A stretch of 55,491 nt of DNA from positions 1 to 55,491 of the forward strand of contig NZ_LUFH02000023.1 in the NCBI RefSeq assembly GCF_001586785.1, in the 5' to 3' direction. The notes beneath the pieces are model-generated. The model saw nothing but the letters and a program-made list of their open reading frames with translations, searched no databases and was not told the origin of the DNA. The DNA comes from Sphaerospermopsis aphanizomenoides BCCUSP55 (GTDB lineage Bacteria; Cyanobacteriota; Cyanobacteriia; Cyanobacteriales; Nostocaceae). A program made the translations under genes and the position numbers. Positions 17,806 through 27,957 of the stretch are shown here, in pieces (the first letter of the stretch is position 1; the number at the start of each line of letters is the position of its first letter).

Positions 17806-18855
17806 TTAAACAGCACCGCTGTTTTTGTTAAACAAGATGGTGATAGTTTTGAGAATCAGCTTTAAATCGTAAGCCAAAGTCCAATTTTTTTGATACTGTA
17901 AGTCCAGACGAATTACATCTTCAAAACTGCGTACTGTCGAGCGTCCGTTGACTTGCCATTCTCCGGTCATTCCCGGCTTGACATCGAAACGTTGCCACTC
18001 TGGTACTTCGTATCTTTCTACTTCATCTGGGGTTGGTGGTCTAGTACCGACCAAACTCATTTCGCCTTTTAGGACGTTCCAGAACTGTGGTAGTTCATCT
18101 AGACTTGTGCGACGCAAAAAGCGTCCTACCTTTGTAATCCGGGGATCTTGATCATTTTTGAAGAAAGCACCTTCTACTTGGTTTTTGACTTGAGATTTTT
18201 TAGCTTCCGCATCAACACACATAGAACGGAATTTCCAAATAGCAAAACGCTTACCCATCCAGCCGCAGCGGGTTTGACTAAAGAAAATAGGACCGGGATC
18301 GTCTATTTGAATAGCGATCGCAATGGGAATAAATAAAACTCCTGTAATAACTAAACCTACTAATGATCCGACTATATCAATCAGTCTTTTCATCCAAGAA
18401 GCCACAGAAGGATGGGTTTGAGGTAACGGCTCTACTTTGCGAGCCATATTTCTCTGACTATCTCCAGGGCTAATGGATTCTATGAGTTCGATGCTGTTAG
18501 TAGACTCAATAGAAAATACCTGATCTAATCCTGTCAGGTTTAGCACTGCCATAACTTGAGGGGTAACATTACGAAGTCTGAATGCGATCCCTTTTTCTTG
18601 AGCATATTTAAAATTACTTACCAACGCCCCTAAACCACTACTATCCATAAAAATAGTATTTTGGAAGTCAAGGACAAGTTGCTGCGGATGTGAATCAGCT
18701 TGGATTAGGTTTTGGCAGGTTTGCTTAAAGCCAACAGCCTCAAGCACGCTCAAACGCATAGACACCTGCACTATAGCTGTATCGTTCAGGTAAGTAACTG
18801 GGAAATCTGCCTCTGTGGGTTGGCTACTCATGAAGCTATGCACTTTAGTTGCCAT
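17806..18855 (-). CDS. hepC: STAS domain-sugar transferase fusion, HepC-like
   Basis: A 349-aa fusion. Residues about 15-115 form a STAS/anti-sigma-antagonist domain with the phosphorylatable-loop pattern [13 protein letters not shown]. Residues 150-349 are a bacterial sugar transferase (WbaP/RfbP family), with a hydrophobic hairpin at [20 protein letters not shown] and the signatures [37 protein letters not shown] and [14 protein letters not shown]. The enzyme part moves a sugar-1-phosphate from UDP-sugar to undecaprenyl phosphate, starting a polysaccharide unit. HepC of Anabaena is a sugar transferase needed for heterocyst envelope polysaccharide; the symbol is tentative. ATG at 18855, or 18831. 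Regulation through STAS phosphorylation is an inference. Confidence 0.75.
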   Translation of the reverse strand: MATKVHSFMSSQPTEADFPVTYLNDTAIVQVSMRLSVLEAVGFKQTCQNLIQADSHPQQLVLDFQNTIFMDSSGLGALVSNFKYAQEKGIAFRLRNVTPQVMAVLNLTGLDQVFSIESTNSIELIESISPGDSQRNMARKVEPLPQTHPSVASWMKRLIDIVGSLVGLVITGVLFIPIAIAIQIDDPGPIFFSQTRCGWMGKRFAIWKFRSMCVDAEAKKSQVKNQVEGAFFKNDQDPRITKVGRFLRRTSLDELPQFWNVLKGEMSLVGTRPPTPDEVERYEVPEWQRFDVKPGMTGEWQVNGRSTVRSFEDVIRLDLQYQKNWTLAYDLKLILKTITILFNKNSGAV

Positions 18856-19209
18856 CTAAATCTAATCTGCCAAACATTATTTTGTCCTGGAAAATTACTT
18901 AACCTAAATTTGAAAAAGTAGGATTAAGGAGAGGTAGCAATACTGCACTGGGTTTTGTACCTGAAACTTTTAATTGCTAAAAGAGAAAAGTTTCAAGGTT
19001 AAAGGTTTTTTCTTTCCCTTTTTCCATGGCTTTTTTCGTCTTAACCGACAAATATTGAAACGGAAGACTAGTTTTTTGCTCAGAGATAGGAGATCGTTCG
19101 ATCCGGTTCACAATGGAACAAGAAGCTATAAACATAACTTGTTGTTGTGCCTAATCGGTGCGATCAGCTTCGCCGCGCCATAGGCGACTGCGCTGCTATC
19201 TATCATCTC
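18856..19209. other. Divergent intergenic region between the hepC-like gene and queE
   Basis: About 350 bases that should carry both promoters. A degenerate dispersed palindromic repeat (CTTCGCCGCGCCATAGGCGA, about 19170-19189) lies just upstream of queE. The queE frame is open through it, but that stretch does not resemble the protein family. Confidence 0.5.
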
Positions 19210-20001
19210 ATGATTGCTAAAACTACGGTTAAACCTACTGCACGCCTGGTTGAAGTTTTTTCTGCTATTCAAGGGGAAGGACTCAATGTCGGGACACGCC
19301 AGATTTTTATTCGCTTTGGTCTTTGTGACTTGCGTTGTCACTTTTGCGATAGCGCCCATACATGGAATGCCCCTTCTATATGTAAGATAGAGCGTTCCCC
19401 TGGATTAAGAGATTTTGAAATCTACTCTAATCCTATTCCTCTAGCTATGTTGATAAAATGGGTAGAAAGGCAAAATTTACCTTCTTTACACGATAGCATT
19501 AGCTTAACTGGAGGCGAACCACTTCTTCACGCTCCATTTTTGGCGCAATTTCTACCCCAAGTGCGATCGCTAACCAATTTACCCATCTACCTGGAAACTG
19601 GGGGACATCGCCCGGAGCAATTGGTCATGATTCTCCCCTACCTCGACTCTGTAGGTATGGATTTAAAATTGCCTAGCGTAAGTGGCGAAACTCATTGGAC
19701 AGAACATAAAAAATTTCTCCAAATATGCTTTGATGCAAATTTAGATATTTTTGTCAAGATAATTGTCTCTCAAAGGACAGATCCTGGCGAATTGGAACGC
19801 TCGGCTTTGTTAGTCGCTGAAGTGAGTCAGGATATCCCCATATTTTTGCAACCGGTGACACCGCTAACAGAGCCATTCAGTCCAGTACCTGTAGAAGCCC
19901 CTACACCAGACCAGGTTTTAGTATGGCAAGCTTTAATGAAGAAGTTTGTTAAACAAGTGAGGGTGATCCCCCAGACCCATAAAATGCTGAATCAGATGTA
20001 G
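19210..20001 (+). CDS. queE: 7-carboxy-7-deazaguanine synthase (QueE)
   Basis: Radical-SAM enzyme of queuosine/7-deazaguanine biosynthesis that converts 6-carboxytetrahydropterin to 7-carboxy-7-deazaguanine. Signs are the substrate and cofactor pattern VFSAIQGEGLNVGTRQIFIR, the cluster-binding CDLRCHFC (C-x3-C-x2-C) and the SLTGGEPLLH motif. The open frame begins further upstream, but the ATG at 19210 was chosen because the upstream codons fall in a dispersed repeat and the protein then starts MIAKTTVKPTARLVEVFSAI like its relatives. The resulting 263 aa is normal to slightly long for the family. Divergent from the hepC-like gene. Confidence 0.9.
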   Translation: MIAKTTVKPTARLVEVFSAIQGEGLNVGTRQIFIRFGLCDLRCHFCDSAHTWNAPSICKIERSPGLRDFEIYSNPIPLAMLIKWVERQNLPSLHDSISLTGGEPLLHAPFLAQFLPQVRSLTNLPIYLETGGHRPEQLVMILPYLDSVGMDLKLPSVSGETHWTEHKKFLQICFDANLDIFVKIIVSQRTDPGELERSALLVAEVSQDIPIFLQPVTPLTEPFSPVPVEAPTPDQVLVWQALMKKFVKQVRVIPQTHKMLNQM

Positions 20002-20058
20002 GTTGAGGCAGGGGCAGGGGGCAGGAGGTAATTATTTCTCCCCATCTGGAGCGTTCCC

Positions 20059-20091
20059 GCATCTCCCCATCTCCCCATCTCCCCATCTCTT
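20059..20091. repeat. CTCCCCAT tandem repeat
   Basis: Tandem units around CATCTCCC just before the stop of the DUF3318 gene and after queE; a short tandem repeat between convergent genes. Confidence 0.7.
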
Positions 20092-20736
20092 CTACAGTCT
20101 GTCTTCGTCTGTGGGTCTAGATTTGGCTTTGGCTTTGTTGGCGCTGCGTTTCAGGGCGGAAAGTCTGGCTTCGTAGCGGGAACGCTGGCGCTTACCGGGG
20201 GTGGTGTCAATTAAGGTTTTTAAGGCACTACCTAAACTTTTGTAGGCGTTGGGGAGACTGTAACCAAAACGAGTAGCTAAGGCGATCGCTTTTTCGTCAG
20301 CATCAACTAATTCTTTAAGTTGTTTTTCCCCATTATTTTTTTGATATAGTCGCCAACCAGAAACGCCACACAGGGCTAATGCTAATACCAATAGCAATCC
20401 GTCCTGCACCCATAATTCACCCACAGCACCACCTAAACCAATTGCTAGTGCTGCCATTTCCCAACCATCTTTGGGAATTGTGTCATTTTGGATGCGAGCA
20501 ACTTCATGCCAGAACAGCAGGTTACGCTGATCCATTGCTAGAGCATCCCATTTGATTAAGTCTATTTGAATTTCTACTTGGTCTTTACCAATTTCTTCGC
20601 AACGGATCAAGGGTGGACTTACTTCTGTTGAGCCTTCAACTGTTACCCAACTCTGCAATTCTGGCGGTAGTAAGCTTTTCAACCGCCGGAGTTCACTCAT
20701 TTCCGCTTTGGCTGAGGAGGTTGTATAGGATGTCAT
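20092..20736 (-). CDS. DUF3318 domain-containing protein
   Basis: 214 aa, a conserved cyanobacterial membrane-associated protein of unknown function. Residues 12-35 (EMSELRRLKSLLPPELQSWV) and 60-85 (IKWDALAMDQRNLLFWHEVA) are typical of the family, with the HEVARIQ segment resembling a metallopeptidase-like HE pair but not a full HEXXH. Two hydrophobic stretches follow (WEMAALAIGLGGAVG and GLLLVLALALCGVSG), then a basic C-terminal tail (KRSANKAKAKSR). Convergent with queE; no operon partner is evident, though the next minus-strand gene lies 79 bases upstream. Confidence 0.85.
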   Translation of the reverse strand: MTSYTTSSAKAEMSELRRLKSLLPPELQSWVTVEGSTEVSPPLIRCEEIGKDQVEIQIDLIKWDALAMDQRNLLFWHEVARIQNDTIPKDGWEMAALAIGLGGAVGELWVQDGLLLVLALALCGVSGWRLYQKNNGEKQLKELVDADEKAIALATRFGYSLPNAYKSLGSALKTLIDTTPGKRQRSRYEARLSALKRSANKAKAKSRPTDEDRL

Positions 20737-20815
20737 AAAAATCCAGCCCTAAAAAATTTCAGTATATTAGTGAGGGTATCACTTTGGAGTATAGCTATGA
20801 CAGTGATAATCCGCC

Positions 20816-21373
20816 TCACTCGTTAGGAAAACTTCCCCGCTTTTTCCTGGCTTCCATTGCTTTTTCTAGTAAATCCAGTAGTCCTGGGGCTTCTTCCTGG
20901 ATACTGAGTAATAGTCTTTCACCCAGTTCTATATTCCCTGGATCTTCACCTGTAGCCATTACCTGTTTGAGACGGGGTAAGGCTATGCTGTCAACAACCT
21001 GAATTAATCCACTCAGACAACGGTGAAATTGTCTTTCGGTGAGAATTGAGTCTTCTAAAGGAAATTCAATAATGGCACGAATTTCTCCATCGGAGGGATC
21101 ATACTCCCATTGGAGCATTTTGGTTTCCCAAGAAATGGCCAGCATTGTCTGGAGGATAGATGCTTTGTGAGGATGCTCTTTCACTCCTGCTAGAACTTGA
21201 GGTGCAAAGACTCGGAAAAATTTTCCGCCTTCATCCAACTGAACGACTATCAGAAAATCTTCTAGGTGATCAGCTTCTACACCTGTTATAATCCGGTCTT
21301 CATCTTCATCAAAGCGATATTCCCAGCCAAGGTTATCTAAGTAATTGGCTATCTGTTTCAGATTAGCTCCCAT
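20816..21373 (-). CDS. YbjN/type III secretion chaperone-like protein
   Basis: 185 aa, acidic and soluble. The pattern of short strands and helices (IANYLDNLGWEYRFDEDEDR, FLIVVQLDEGGKFFRVFAPQ, IIEFPLEDSILTERQFHRCL) fits the YbjN/T3SS chaperone-like fold, in which the last helices bind partner proteins. Conserved in cyanobacteria without a known role. The ATG at 21373 gives a compact N terminus. The 79-base gap to the DUF3318 gene on the same strand allows cotranscription. The fold call is by pattern only. Confidence 0.6.
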   Translation of the reverse strand: MGANLKQIANYLDNLGWEYRFDEDEDRIITGVEADHLEDFLIVVQLDEGGKFFRVFAPQVLAGVKEHPHKASILQTMLAISWETKMLQWEYDPSDGEIRAIIEFPLEDSILTERQFHRCLSGLIQVVDSIALPRLKQVMATGEDPGNIELGERLLLSIQEEAPGLLDLLEKAMEARKKRGSFPNE

Positions 21374-21699
21374 AAAAGCCTCATAAGGAACGGTGGAGCG
21401 GCTGTCACCACACCTAGTTTAACCTGCTATGGGCATTGATTTATATTGGTGCAGCTACTTTTTGGCAGAGTGTAGAATTTATACAGATTCCACAACTTGA
21501 TCTGAAAAAATGAGAGTGAGTAACAAAGTTTTGGTAAACTCATGGTTGACTGTAAGTAGATCGGCGTTACAAATTGTCGTAATGACAAGGCAAAAGGCAA
21601 GAGGCAAAAGGCAAGAGTGAAGAGGTTTTCAGTGTGATTTTGTACTTTCTGCAATTACCATCAGCTAGATATATATTTTGTTAAATAAATTTGTATTTT

Positions 21700-22773
21700 A
21701 TGTTTATGAATAAATCTGTTTTAGGATTAGCGATCGCTCCTTTCATTTTTGCCCTTGGGGCTTGTAGTGGTGAGTCGGGAACAACGGTCAATACAACCAG
21801 CACTTCCACATCTCAAGTGTCTCGTAATATTGCTAATACAGTTAAAAACCGGGGCAAATTAATTTGTGGTGTAAGTGGTGAATTACCAGGATTTAGTTTT
21901 GTCGGAAATGATGGTAAATATAGTGGTATTGATGCAGATGTTTGTCGCGCTGTGGCAGCAGCTTTGTTTGATAATCCAGATGCAGTAGAATTTCGTAATT
22001 TGAATGCTAAAGAACGATTTACGGCTTTGCAAACGGGGGAAATAGATATCCTTAGTCGCAATACTACCTGGACACTGAGTCGTGATACTTCACTTGGTTT
22101 AAATTTTGCACCTGTAGTATTTTACGATGGTCAAGCTATTATGGTTCGCAAAAATAGCGGCATCAAGTCTCTAGGGGATTTGAAAAATAAAGCTATTTGT
22201 ATTCAAACAGGAACAACTACAGAACAAAATTTAGCCGACCAAATGCGGAAACGAGGTATTACTTACAAACCTGTTGTGTTTGAAGACGTGAATATTACCT
22301 TTGCCACATACACTGAAGGACGTTGTGATGGTGTGACAGCTGATCGTTCGGCTTTGGTTTCTCGACGTACAACTTTACCCAAGCCGGACGATAATGTGAT
22401 TCTAGATGAGTTGTTGTCTTCAGAACCTTTAGCACCAGCAGTTGCTCAAGGCGATCCGCAGTGGAGTAATGTGATTAAATGGGTCGTTTATTCCCTGGTA
22501 AAAGCGGAAGAGTTGGGGATAAATTCTCAGAATTTAGGACAATTTACTAATAGTAATGACCCAGATATTAAGCGTTTTTTGGGAACAGAAGGAAACTTGG
22601 GTCAAGGAATTGGCCTAACAAATGATTTCGCCGCTAGGATAGTTAAGCACGTTGGTAACTACGGTGAAATTTACGATCGCAACTTGGGTACAAAAACCCA
22701 ACTCAATCTCCCCCGTGGTCAAAATCAACTTGCGACAAAAGGCGGTTTACTCTATTCTCCCCCATTCCGGTAA
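21700..22773 (+). CDS. natF: Amino-acid ABC transporter substrate-binding lipoprotein NatF
   Basis: Periplasmic binding protein (SBP_bac_3 family) for polar amino acids. The signal peptide ends in a lipobox, FALGAC, so it is a lipoprotein. Family motifs are LICGVSGELPGFSFVGNDGK, YSGIDADVCRAVAAALF and LNAKERFTALQTGEIDILSR. Starts at 21700 or 21706 are both ATG; an earlier TTG at 21691 is unlikely. The following two permeases and ATPase match the natF-natG-natH-bgtA order of the Anabaena N-II system, which takes up acidic and neutral amino acids. A long repeat-free leader lies upstream. Confidence 0.87.
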   Translation: MFMNKSVLGLAIAPFIFALGACSGESGTTVNTTSTSTSQVSRNIANTVKNRGKLICGVSGELPGFSFVGNDGKYSGIDADVCRAVAAALFDNPDAVEFRNLNAKERFTALQTGEIDILSRNTTWTLSRDTSLGLNFAPVVFYDGQAIMVRKNSGIKSLGDLKNKAICIQTGTTTEQNLADQMRKRGITYKPVVFEDVNITFATYTEGRCDGVTADRSALVSRRTTLPKPDDNVILDELLSSEPLAPAVAQGDPQWSNVIKWVVYSLVKAEELGINSQNLGQFTNSNDPDIKRFLGTEGNLGQGIGLTNDFAARIVKHVGNYGEIYDRNLGTKTQLNLPRGQNQLATKGGLLYSPPFR

Positions 22774-22788
22774 TTAGGGAAGAAGAGG

Positions 22789-22913
22789 GTGTGGGGTGTA
22801 GGGTGTAGGGTGTAGGGAAAAACTTAATTCTTACTCCTGCTTTCAGCCTTTTGCCTTTTGCCTCTTACCTCTTGCCTTTTGCCTCTTGCCTGTTCCCTGT
22901 TCCCTGTTCCCTA
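22789..22913. repeat. Two tandem arrays between natF and natG
   Basis: GGGTGTA units at about 22789-22817 and TTGCCTC/TTGCCTT/TGTTCCC units at about 22846-22913. The second ends a few bases before the natG start codon, so it occupies the position of a ribosome-binding site. The frame through this array is open and would add 23 residues to natG (MPFASYLL...), which I exclude. Confidence 0.8.
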
Positions 22914-22919
22914 TTTCTA

Positions 22920-23846
22920 ATGACTAATTCCAAACCACCGATATGGCGTGATTATCGCTTTTGGCAAATTGCAACACAATTTATAGCTGTAATTTTAGCC
23001 ATAGCCATAGTTGCTATTGTGTGGATGAATCTCAATCGAAATTTACAGCAATTAGGAATTAAATTTGGTTTTGATTTTCTCCAACAGCAAGCGTCTTTCG
23101 ATATCGGCGAAACTCTTATTAATTATAAACCAACTGATACCTATATTTTGGCATTATGGGTAGGTTTAATTAACTCATTGCGAGTGGCGATATTCGGAAT
23201 TTTTCTGACAACTATTGTGGGTGTAACTGCGGGAATAGCGCGTTTGTCAGATAATTGGTTAGTGAGGAATATCAGTTTAGTTTATGTAGAGATTTTTAGG
23301 AATACACCATTATTATTGCAATTGCTGTTCTGGTATTTTGCTGTTTTTCTCAGTTTTCCAAAAGCAGAAAATAAGGTTTCGGTTGGGGGGTTAATTTCCC
23401 TGAGTCAAAATGGTATAGAAGTTTCTGGTTTTACCTTTTCTCCAGAGTTTTCAACTTTGCTGCTGGGATTGACATTTTACACAGGTGCTTTTATTGCGGA
23501 AATTGTGAGGGGTGGGATTCAATCAGTAGCTAGGGGACAATGGGAAGCCGGGTTCTCTCTGGGTTTAAAACCAACATTGTTGATGCGTCTGGTGATTTTT
23601 CCCCAAGCTTTGCGGGTAATTATTCCTCCACTTACTAGTCAATATTTAAATTTAACCAAAAATTCTAGTTTAGCGATCGCTATCGGTTATCCTGATATTT
23701 ATTTTGTAGCTTCTACCACCTTTAACCAAACTGGTAAAGCAGTAGAAGTGATGTTGTTAATCATGCTTACTTATCTCACATTTAGCTTAATAATTTCTTT
23801 GATGATGAATTTATTAAATCGCACTGTACAGATTAAAGAAAGATAG
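22920..23846 (+). CDS. natG: Amino-acid ABC transporter permease NatG
   Basis: Inner-membrane permease of the HisMQ type, 308 aa. Hydrophobic segments include ATQFIAVILAIAIVAIVWM and LWVGLINSLRVAIFGIFL, then the TM core with NISLVYVEIFRNTPLLLQLLFWY. The EAA loop that contacts the ATPase is QWEAGFSLGLKPTLLMRLVI. The ATG at 22920 was chosen because upstream codons lie in a tandem repeat array. It is the second gene of the nat operon; natH follows after 20 bases. BztB/AapQ-type proteins are the alternative names. Confidence 0.87.
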   Translation: MTNSKPPIWRDYRFWQIATQFIAVILAIAIVAIVWMNLNRNLQQLGIKFGFDFLQQQASFDIGETLINYKPTDTYILALWVGLINSLRVAIFGIFLTTIVGVTAGIARLSDNWLVRNISLVYVEIFRNTPLLLQLLFWYFAVFLSFPKAENKVSVGGLISLSQNGIEVSGFTFSPEFSTLLLGLTFYTGAFIAEIVRGGIQSVARGQWEAGFSLGLKPTLLMRLVIFPQALRVIIPPLTSQYLNLTKNSSLAIAIGYPDIYFVASTTFNQTGKAVEVMLLIMLTYLTFSLIISLMMNLLNRTVQIKER

Positions 23847-23866
23847 TTATCGCTAGTAAATAGCCC

Positions 23867-24889
23867 ATGAATAAATTGACTTGGTTACACAAAAATCTCT
23901 TTAATAACTGGTACAATAGTTTATTAACTATAATCTGCTCAATATTTATATTTTGGGTAGCTAAAGGATGCTTATTTTGGGCATTCAATCAAGCACAATG
24001 GCAGGTAATTCAAGTTAATTTACATTTATTTTTAGTTGGTAGGTTTCCCCAGAACTTATATTGGCGAATTTGGATTGTACTGGGAATTAATACATTTTTA
24101 ACTGTGATAACTTGGAGTTTATTTAACAAAAAAACAAATTTTATAAAAAGCAGATTTGATAAATCTCTCACTCCTGTGCTTGCACCTATATGGTTATTAG
24201 CTTTCACGATTAATATATGGCTAATTGGCGGAGGGTTTGGTTTACAATCTGTATCCACAAATTTATGGAATGGATTATTATTGACACTTTTAATGGCAAT
24301 AGTTAGCATTGTGCTTTCTTTTCCCCTAGGTGTGTTATTAGCATTAGGACGTACAAGCAATTTGTTCCTAATTCGTTGGTTTTCTGTCCTCTATATTGAA
24401 ATAGTGAGAGGATTACCACTAATCGGAATTTTATTTATTGCTCAAGTCATGTTACCTTTATTTTTACCTCCTGATTTACGTTTAGACCGCTTAATTAGAG
24501 GAATTGCGGGACTGGTGCTATTTAGTGCGGCTTACATGGCTGAAAATGTGCGGGGGGGACTACAATCAATTCCCAGAGGACAAATTGAAGCTGCAAAAGC
24601 ACTAGGATTTAATCCACCTTTATTCATCATATTAATTGTCTTACCTCAAGCTTTACGTGCTGTTATTCCTGCAATTGTGGGACAGTTTATAGGTTTGTTT
24701 AAAGATACTTCTCTTTTATCTTTAGTGGGGTTAGTGGAACTCACAGGTATTGCTCGTTCTATTTTGGCACAACCAAGGTTTTTGGGTAGATATGCTGAAG
24801 TTTATATATTTATTGGCTTAATTTATTGGTTATTTTGTTACTCTATGTCTTTAGCTTCTCGCAGGTTAGAAAAGCAGTTAAGTAGTTAA
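23867..24889 (+). CDS. natH: Amino-acid ABC transporter permease NatH
   Basis: 340-aa partner permease (BztC/AapM type) forming a heterodimeric channel with NatG. The N-terminal half has extra hydrophobic segments (LFVAKGCLFWAF-like region and LAPIWLLAFTINIWLIGGGF) before the HisMQ core. Core motifs are FSVLYIEIVRGLPLIGILFI, AYMAENVRGGLQSIPRGQIE (EAA loop continuing AAKALGFNPPLF) and FKDTSLLSLVGLVEL. Starts 20 bases after natG and is followed by the ATPase after 53 bases, consistent with one transcript. Confidence 0.87.
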   Translation: MNKLTWLHKNLFNNWYNSLLTIICSIFIFWVAKGCLFWAFNQAQWQVIQVNLHLFLVGRFPQNLYWRIWIVLGINTFLTVITWSLFNKKTNFIKSRFDKSLTPVLAPIWLLAFTINIWLIGGGFGLQSVSTNLWNGLLLTLLMAIVSIVLSFPLGVLLALGRTSNLFLIRWFSVLYIEIVRGLPLIGILFIAQVMLPLFLPPDLRLDRLIRGIAGLVLFSAAYMAENVRGGLQSIPRGQIEAAKALGFNPPLFIILIVLPQALRAVIPAIVGQFIGLFKDTSLLSLVGLVELTGIARSILAQPRFLGRYAEVYIFIGLIYWLFCYSMSLASRRLEKQLSS

Positions 24890-24942
24890 AACACATCAAC
24901 ATTTATATTTATTAACTTTTGTTAACTTTGAGGTTTAAATTC

Positions 24943-25683
24943 ATGCAACTAAAAGAACCAATTATTATAGCTGAAGATGTTCACAAGTGGTATGGCAAGT
25001 TCCACGCGCTTCAAGGAGTGAGTTTAACAATTAATCGCGGAGAAGTAGTGGTGTTAATGGGGCCTTCCGGTTCTGGAAAATCTACTTTTATCCGCACATT
25101 TAACGCTTTAGAGGAATATCAACAAGGAAAAATTACAATTGATGGCATTACTATCAGTCGTGATTTGCGAAATATTGAAACCATTCGTAAAGAAGTAGGG
25201 ATGGTATTTCAGCAATTTAATTTATTTCCTCATTTAACAGTTTTAAACAACATAACCTTAGCTCCTATTTGGGTACGTAAATTACCAAAAGCAAAAGCGG
25301 AAGAATTAGCAATGCAACTTTTAGAAAGAGTGGGTATCTTAGCACAAGCGAATAAATATCCAGGACAGTTATCTGGTGGACAACAACAACGGGTAGCTAT
25401 AGCTCGTGCATTAGCTATGCAACCCAAAATTATGCTATTTGATGAACCTACTTCCGCTTTAGACCCGGAAATGGTCAGAGAGGTTTTAGATGTAATGAGA
25501 AATCTTGCTAGTGAAGGAATGACAATGGTGGTTGTGACTCATGAAGTAGGATTTGCGCGGGAAGTTGCAGATAGAGTAATGCTGATGGATGGTGGTTCTT
25601 TAGTTGAGGAAGCAACTCCTGATACCTTTTTTACTCAACCGAAGGAAGAAAGAACAAGGAAGTTCTTGTCACAAATACTTTAG
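24943..25683 (+). CDS. bgtA: Amino-acid ABC transporter ATP-binding protein (BgtA/NatA-like)
   Basis: 246-aa ATPase that powers NatFGH uptake. Walker A is [11 protein letters not shown]-loop [13 protein letters not shown], signature [16 protein letters not shown], Walker [15 protein letters not shown] and switch His in [15 protein letters not shown]: all intact. The ATG at 24943, preceded by TTGAGG, starts with [16 protein letters not shown] as usual; an earlier TTG frame start adds eight residues. BgtA in Anabaena is shared by the N-II and basic amino-acid (Bgt) systems. Confidence 0.87.
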   Translation: MQLKEPIIIAEDVHKWYGKFHALQGVSLTINRGEVVVLMGPSGSGKSTFIRTFNALEEYQQGKITIDGITISRDLRNIETIRKEVGMVFQQFNLFPHLTVLNNITLAPIWVRKLPKAKAEELAMQLLERVGILAQANKYPGQLSGGQQQRVAIARALAMQPKIMLFDEPTSALDPEMVREVLDVMRNLASEGMTMVVVTHEVGFAREVADRVMLMDGGSLVEEATPDTFFTQPKEERTRKFLSQIL

Positions 25684-26520
25684 TAGGACTTACGGTTGGA
25701 GAGTGACAGAACAGAGATAGTTAGTCGTGCAAAATAAATTGCACATTTCGGGAAAGAAACAACATCCTAGAGATAGATTTTTTTGCAAAATGTATAATTA
25801 ATTCTGATGTTTTACTTATTAGCTATATATAGCAATCGCCCGTTTTAGGACATCAATTGATGATAAAACCCAGATAACAAAAGACTTTTCACACTGTCAC
25901 CTGTCACCTGTCACCTGTCACCTGCTATATACGCTCAAAGAAGTAAGGGAACTGGGGATGATTTTTTACTTCGATGACTTCTCAGTAATTAAGCTGACAT
26001 CAATAGACGATTTCATAATTTATTTATAATCTTCATTATAGGATTTATCTATAGATTGAAGATTCCTTCTATAGTTATCATTAGAATCATCTATTTAATG
26101 AGTTTTAAATGTAATCAACTAAACCAATACCTACGGAAATCATAATCTAAACATAATTATTATCATCAAAGAAAATATATATATTAGAAATTTTCCTCAA
26201 AATTAGGGTCTCATAATAAATTTTTTCTTATATGTCTAATCTAATATTTATTTAAGATTTACCTTTCCAAGTTAACCACTTTTACTCAAAAACCTGTAAA
26301 CTAAATTTCACTAGGTCAGAGATGCGTCCCCCTCTCACCTAGAGACTCAAAGTAATTAAACTTTGTTCCCATAGCCAAGTTAGCCATTTTCCGACAGAAA
26401 ATGTCAACTTCGCATGACTACATATATTTTGGTGCAGTAGCAAGAGATCCAAATAATTTTTGTGTTCTTGCTGTAATTTTCATGACTAAAAAATAGATTT
26501 TTCAATCAAGGAGATATGTT
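25684..26520. other. Long leader upstream of cmpA, no gene
   Basis: About 840 AT-rich bases. It contains a CTGTCAC heptamer array at 25894-25924 and, near the end, AAGGAG (26508-26513) eight bases before the cmpA ATG. A CmpR-type LysR operator would be expected here, but no TTA-N7/8-TAA box stood out. No gene was seen. Confidence 0.5.
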
Positions 26521-27903
26521 ATGTCAGATTTTTTAAATCAAATTTCGCGCCGAAAATTTATCGTTACTGCTGGAATTTCAGCAGGTGCTGTTTTCTTGAA
26601 AGGTTGTCTAGGCAATCCTCCAGAGGCTGGTAATACTAGCAGCACTTCTACACAATCTGCTGTTCAACCAGTAGCTAATATTAGCCCAGAACAAAAACCA
26701 GAAACAACAAAAGTCAAACTTGGTTATATTCCCATTGTTGAATCTGCACCTTTAATTATTGCTTTAGAAAAAGGCTTTTTTACTAAATACGGAATGTCTG
26801 AAGTAGAACTTTCCAAACAAGCTTCTTGGGGTTCTGCACGGGATAACGTCGAAATTGGTTCTGCGGGTGGTGGTATTGATGGTGGTCAATGGCAAATGCC
26901 TATGCCACACTTAATTACCGAAGGTAAAATTACCAAAGGTAATAAACCCATTCCCATGTATGTTTTATGTCAATTAATTACACATGGTAATGGAATTGCG
27001 ATCGCTAACAAACATCTAGGGAAAGGTATTAGCGTAAAACTTGATGGTGCTAAACCTTTATTAGCACAGCTTAAATCTTCCACGCCCTTCACCGCAGCCT
27101 TTACATTTCCCCACGTTAACCAAGACTTATGGATTCGTTATTGGTTAGCAGCAAGTGGAATTGATCCAGATGCAGATGTCAAATTGTTGACAGTACCCGC
27201 AGCGCAAACTGTAGCCAACATGAAAACCGGCACAATGGACGCTTTCAGTACCGGAGATCCCTGGCCATTCCGTCTTGTTAACGACAAAATTGGCTTCATG
27301 GCCGCATTAACAGCGGAAATTTGGAAAAATCACCCTGAAGAATATTTTGCCATGAGAGGAGATTGGGTTGATCAACATCCCAAAGCCACAAAAGCCTTAC
27401 TCAAAGGCATTATGGAAGCCCAGCAATGGTTAGATAATTTTGACAACCGCAAAGAAGCAGCCCAAATTCTGGCAGCTAAAAAGTATTTTGGTTTATCTTC
27501 ACCAGAAGTTTTAGCTAACCCATACCAAGGTAAATATGACATGGGTGATGGGCGCAAAATTGATGATAAATCAATGGCTGCTTACTACTGGAAAGATGAA
27601 AAAGGCAGCGTATCTTATCCTTACCAAAGTCATGATTTATGGTTCATAACAGAAAATGTGCGGTGGGGATTTTTACCCAAAGATTACATTGCTAATGGTG
27701 GTACTAAAGCCAAAGAATTAATCAAAAAAGTTAACCGCGAAGATATTTGGAGAGAAGCTGCTAAAGAACTAGGATTACCTGCGGCGGATATTCCCACCAG
27801 TACATCTCGTGGTGTAGAAGAATTTTTTGATGGCGTTAAATTTGACCCTGAAAAACCAGAAGAATATCTCAAGAGTTTAACTATCAAGAAAGTTAGCGTT
27901 TAG
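26521..27903 (+). CDS. cmpA: Bicarbonate ABC transporter substrate-binding protein CmpA
   Basis: High-affinity bicarbonate-binding lipoprotein of the BCT1 CO2-concentrating transporter. The N terminus has a twin-arginine-like SRRKFI (9-14) and a lipobox ending at Cys29 (FLKGC). The closely related nitrate-binding NrtA uses a His and a Lys at its ligand site; here the matching positions are Gln201 (HVNQDLW) and Glu274 (HPEEYF), as in CmpA. The segments [20 protein letters not shown] and [13 protein letters not shown] also fit CmpA. Good ribosome-binding site AAGGAG. 460 aa, a normal length. First gene of cmpABCD; probably induced at low CO2. Confidence 0.88.
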   Translation: MSDFLNQISRRKFIVTAGISAGAVFLKGCLGNPPEAGNTSSTSTQSAVQPVANISPEQKPETTKVKLGYIPIVESAPLIIALEKGFFTKYGMSEVELSKQASWGSARDNVEIGSAGGGIDGGQWQMPMPHLITEGKITKGNKPIPMYVLCQLITHGNGIAIANKHLGKGISVKLDGAKPLLAQLKSSTPFTAAFTFPHVNQDLWIRYWLAASGIDPDADVKLLTVPAAQTVANMKTGTMDAFSTGDPWPFRLVNDKIGFMAALTAEIWKNHPEEYFAMRGDWVDQHPKATKALLKGIMEAQQWLDNFDNRKEAAQILAAKKYFGLSSPEVLANPYQGKYDMGDGRKIDDKSMAAYYWKDEKGSVSYPYQSHDLWFITENVRWGFLPKDYIANGGTKAKELIKKVNREDIWREAAKELGLPAADIPTSTSRGVEEFFDGVKFDPEKPEEYLKSLTIKKVSV

Positions 27904-27957
27904 TCCTTAGCAATTGACCATTAATCATTAAACAGTAGTAAATTTGAGGAAACATCA

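Noticed and set aside
26281-26520. CmpR operator (TTA-N7/8-TAA) upstream of cmpA
   Set aside because: TTA and TAA words occur, but none at the required spacing stood out from the AT-rich background.
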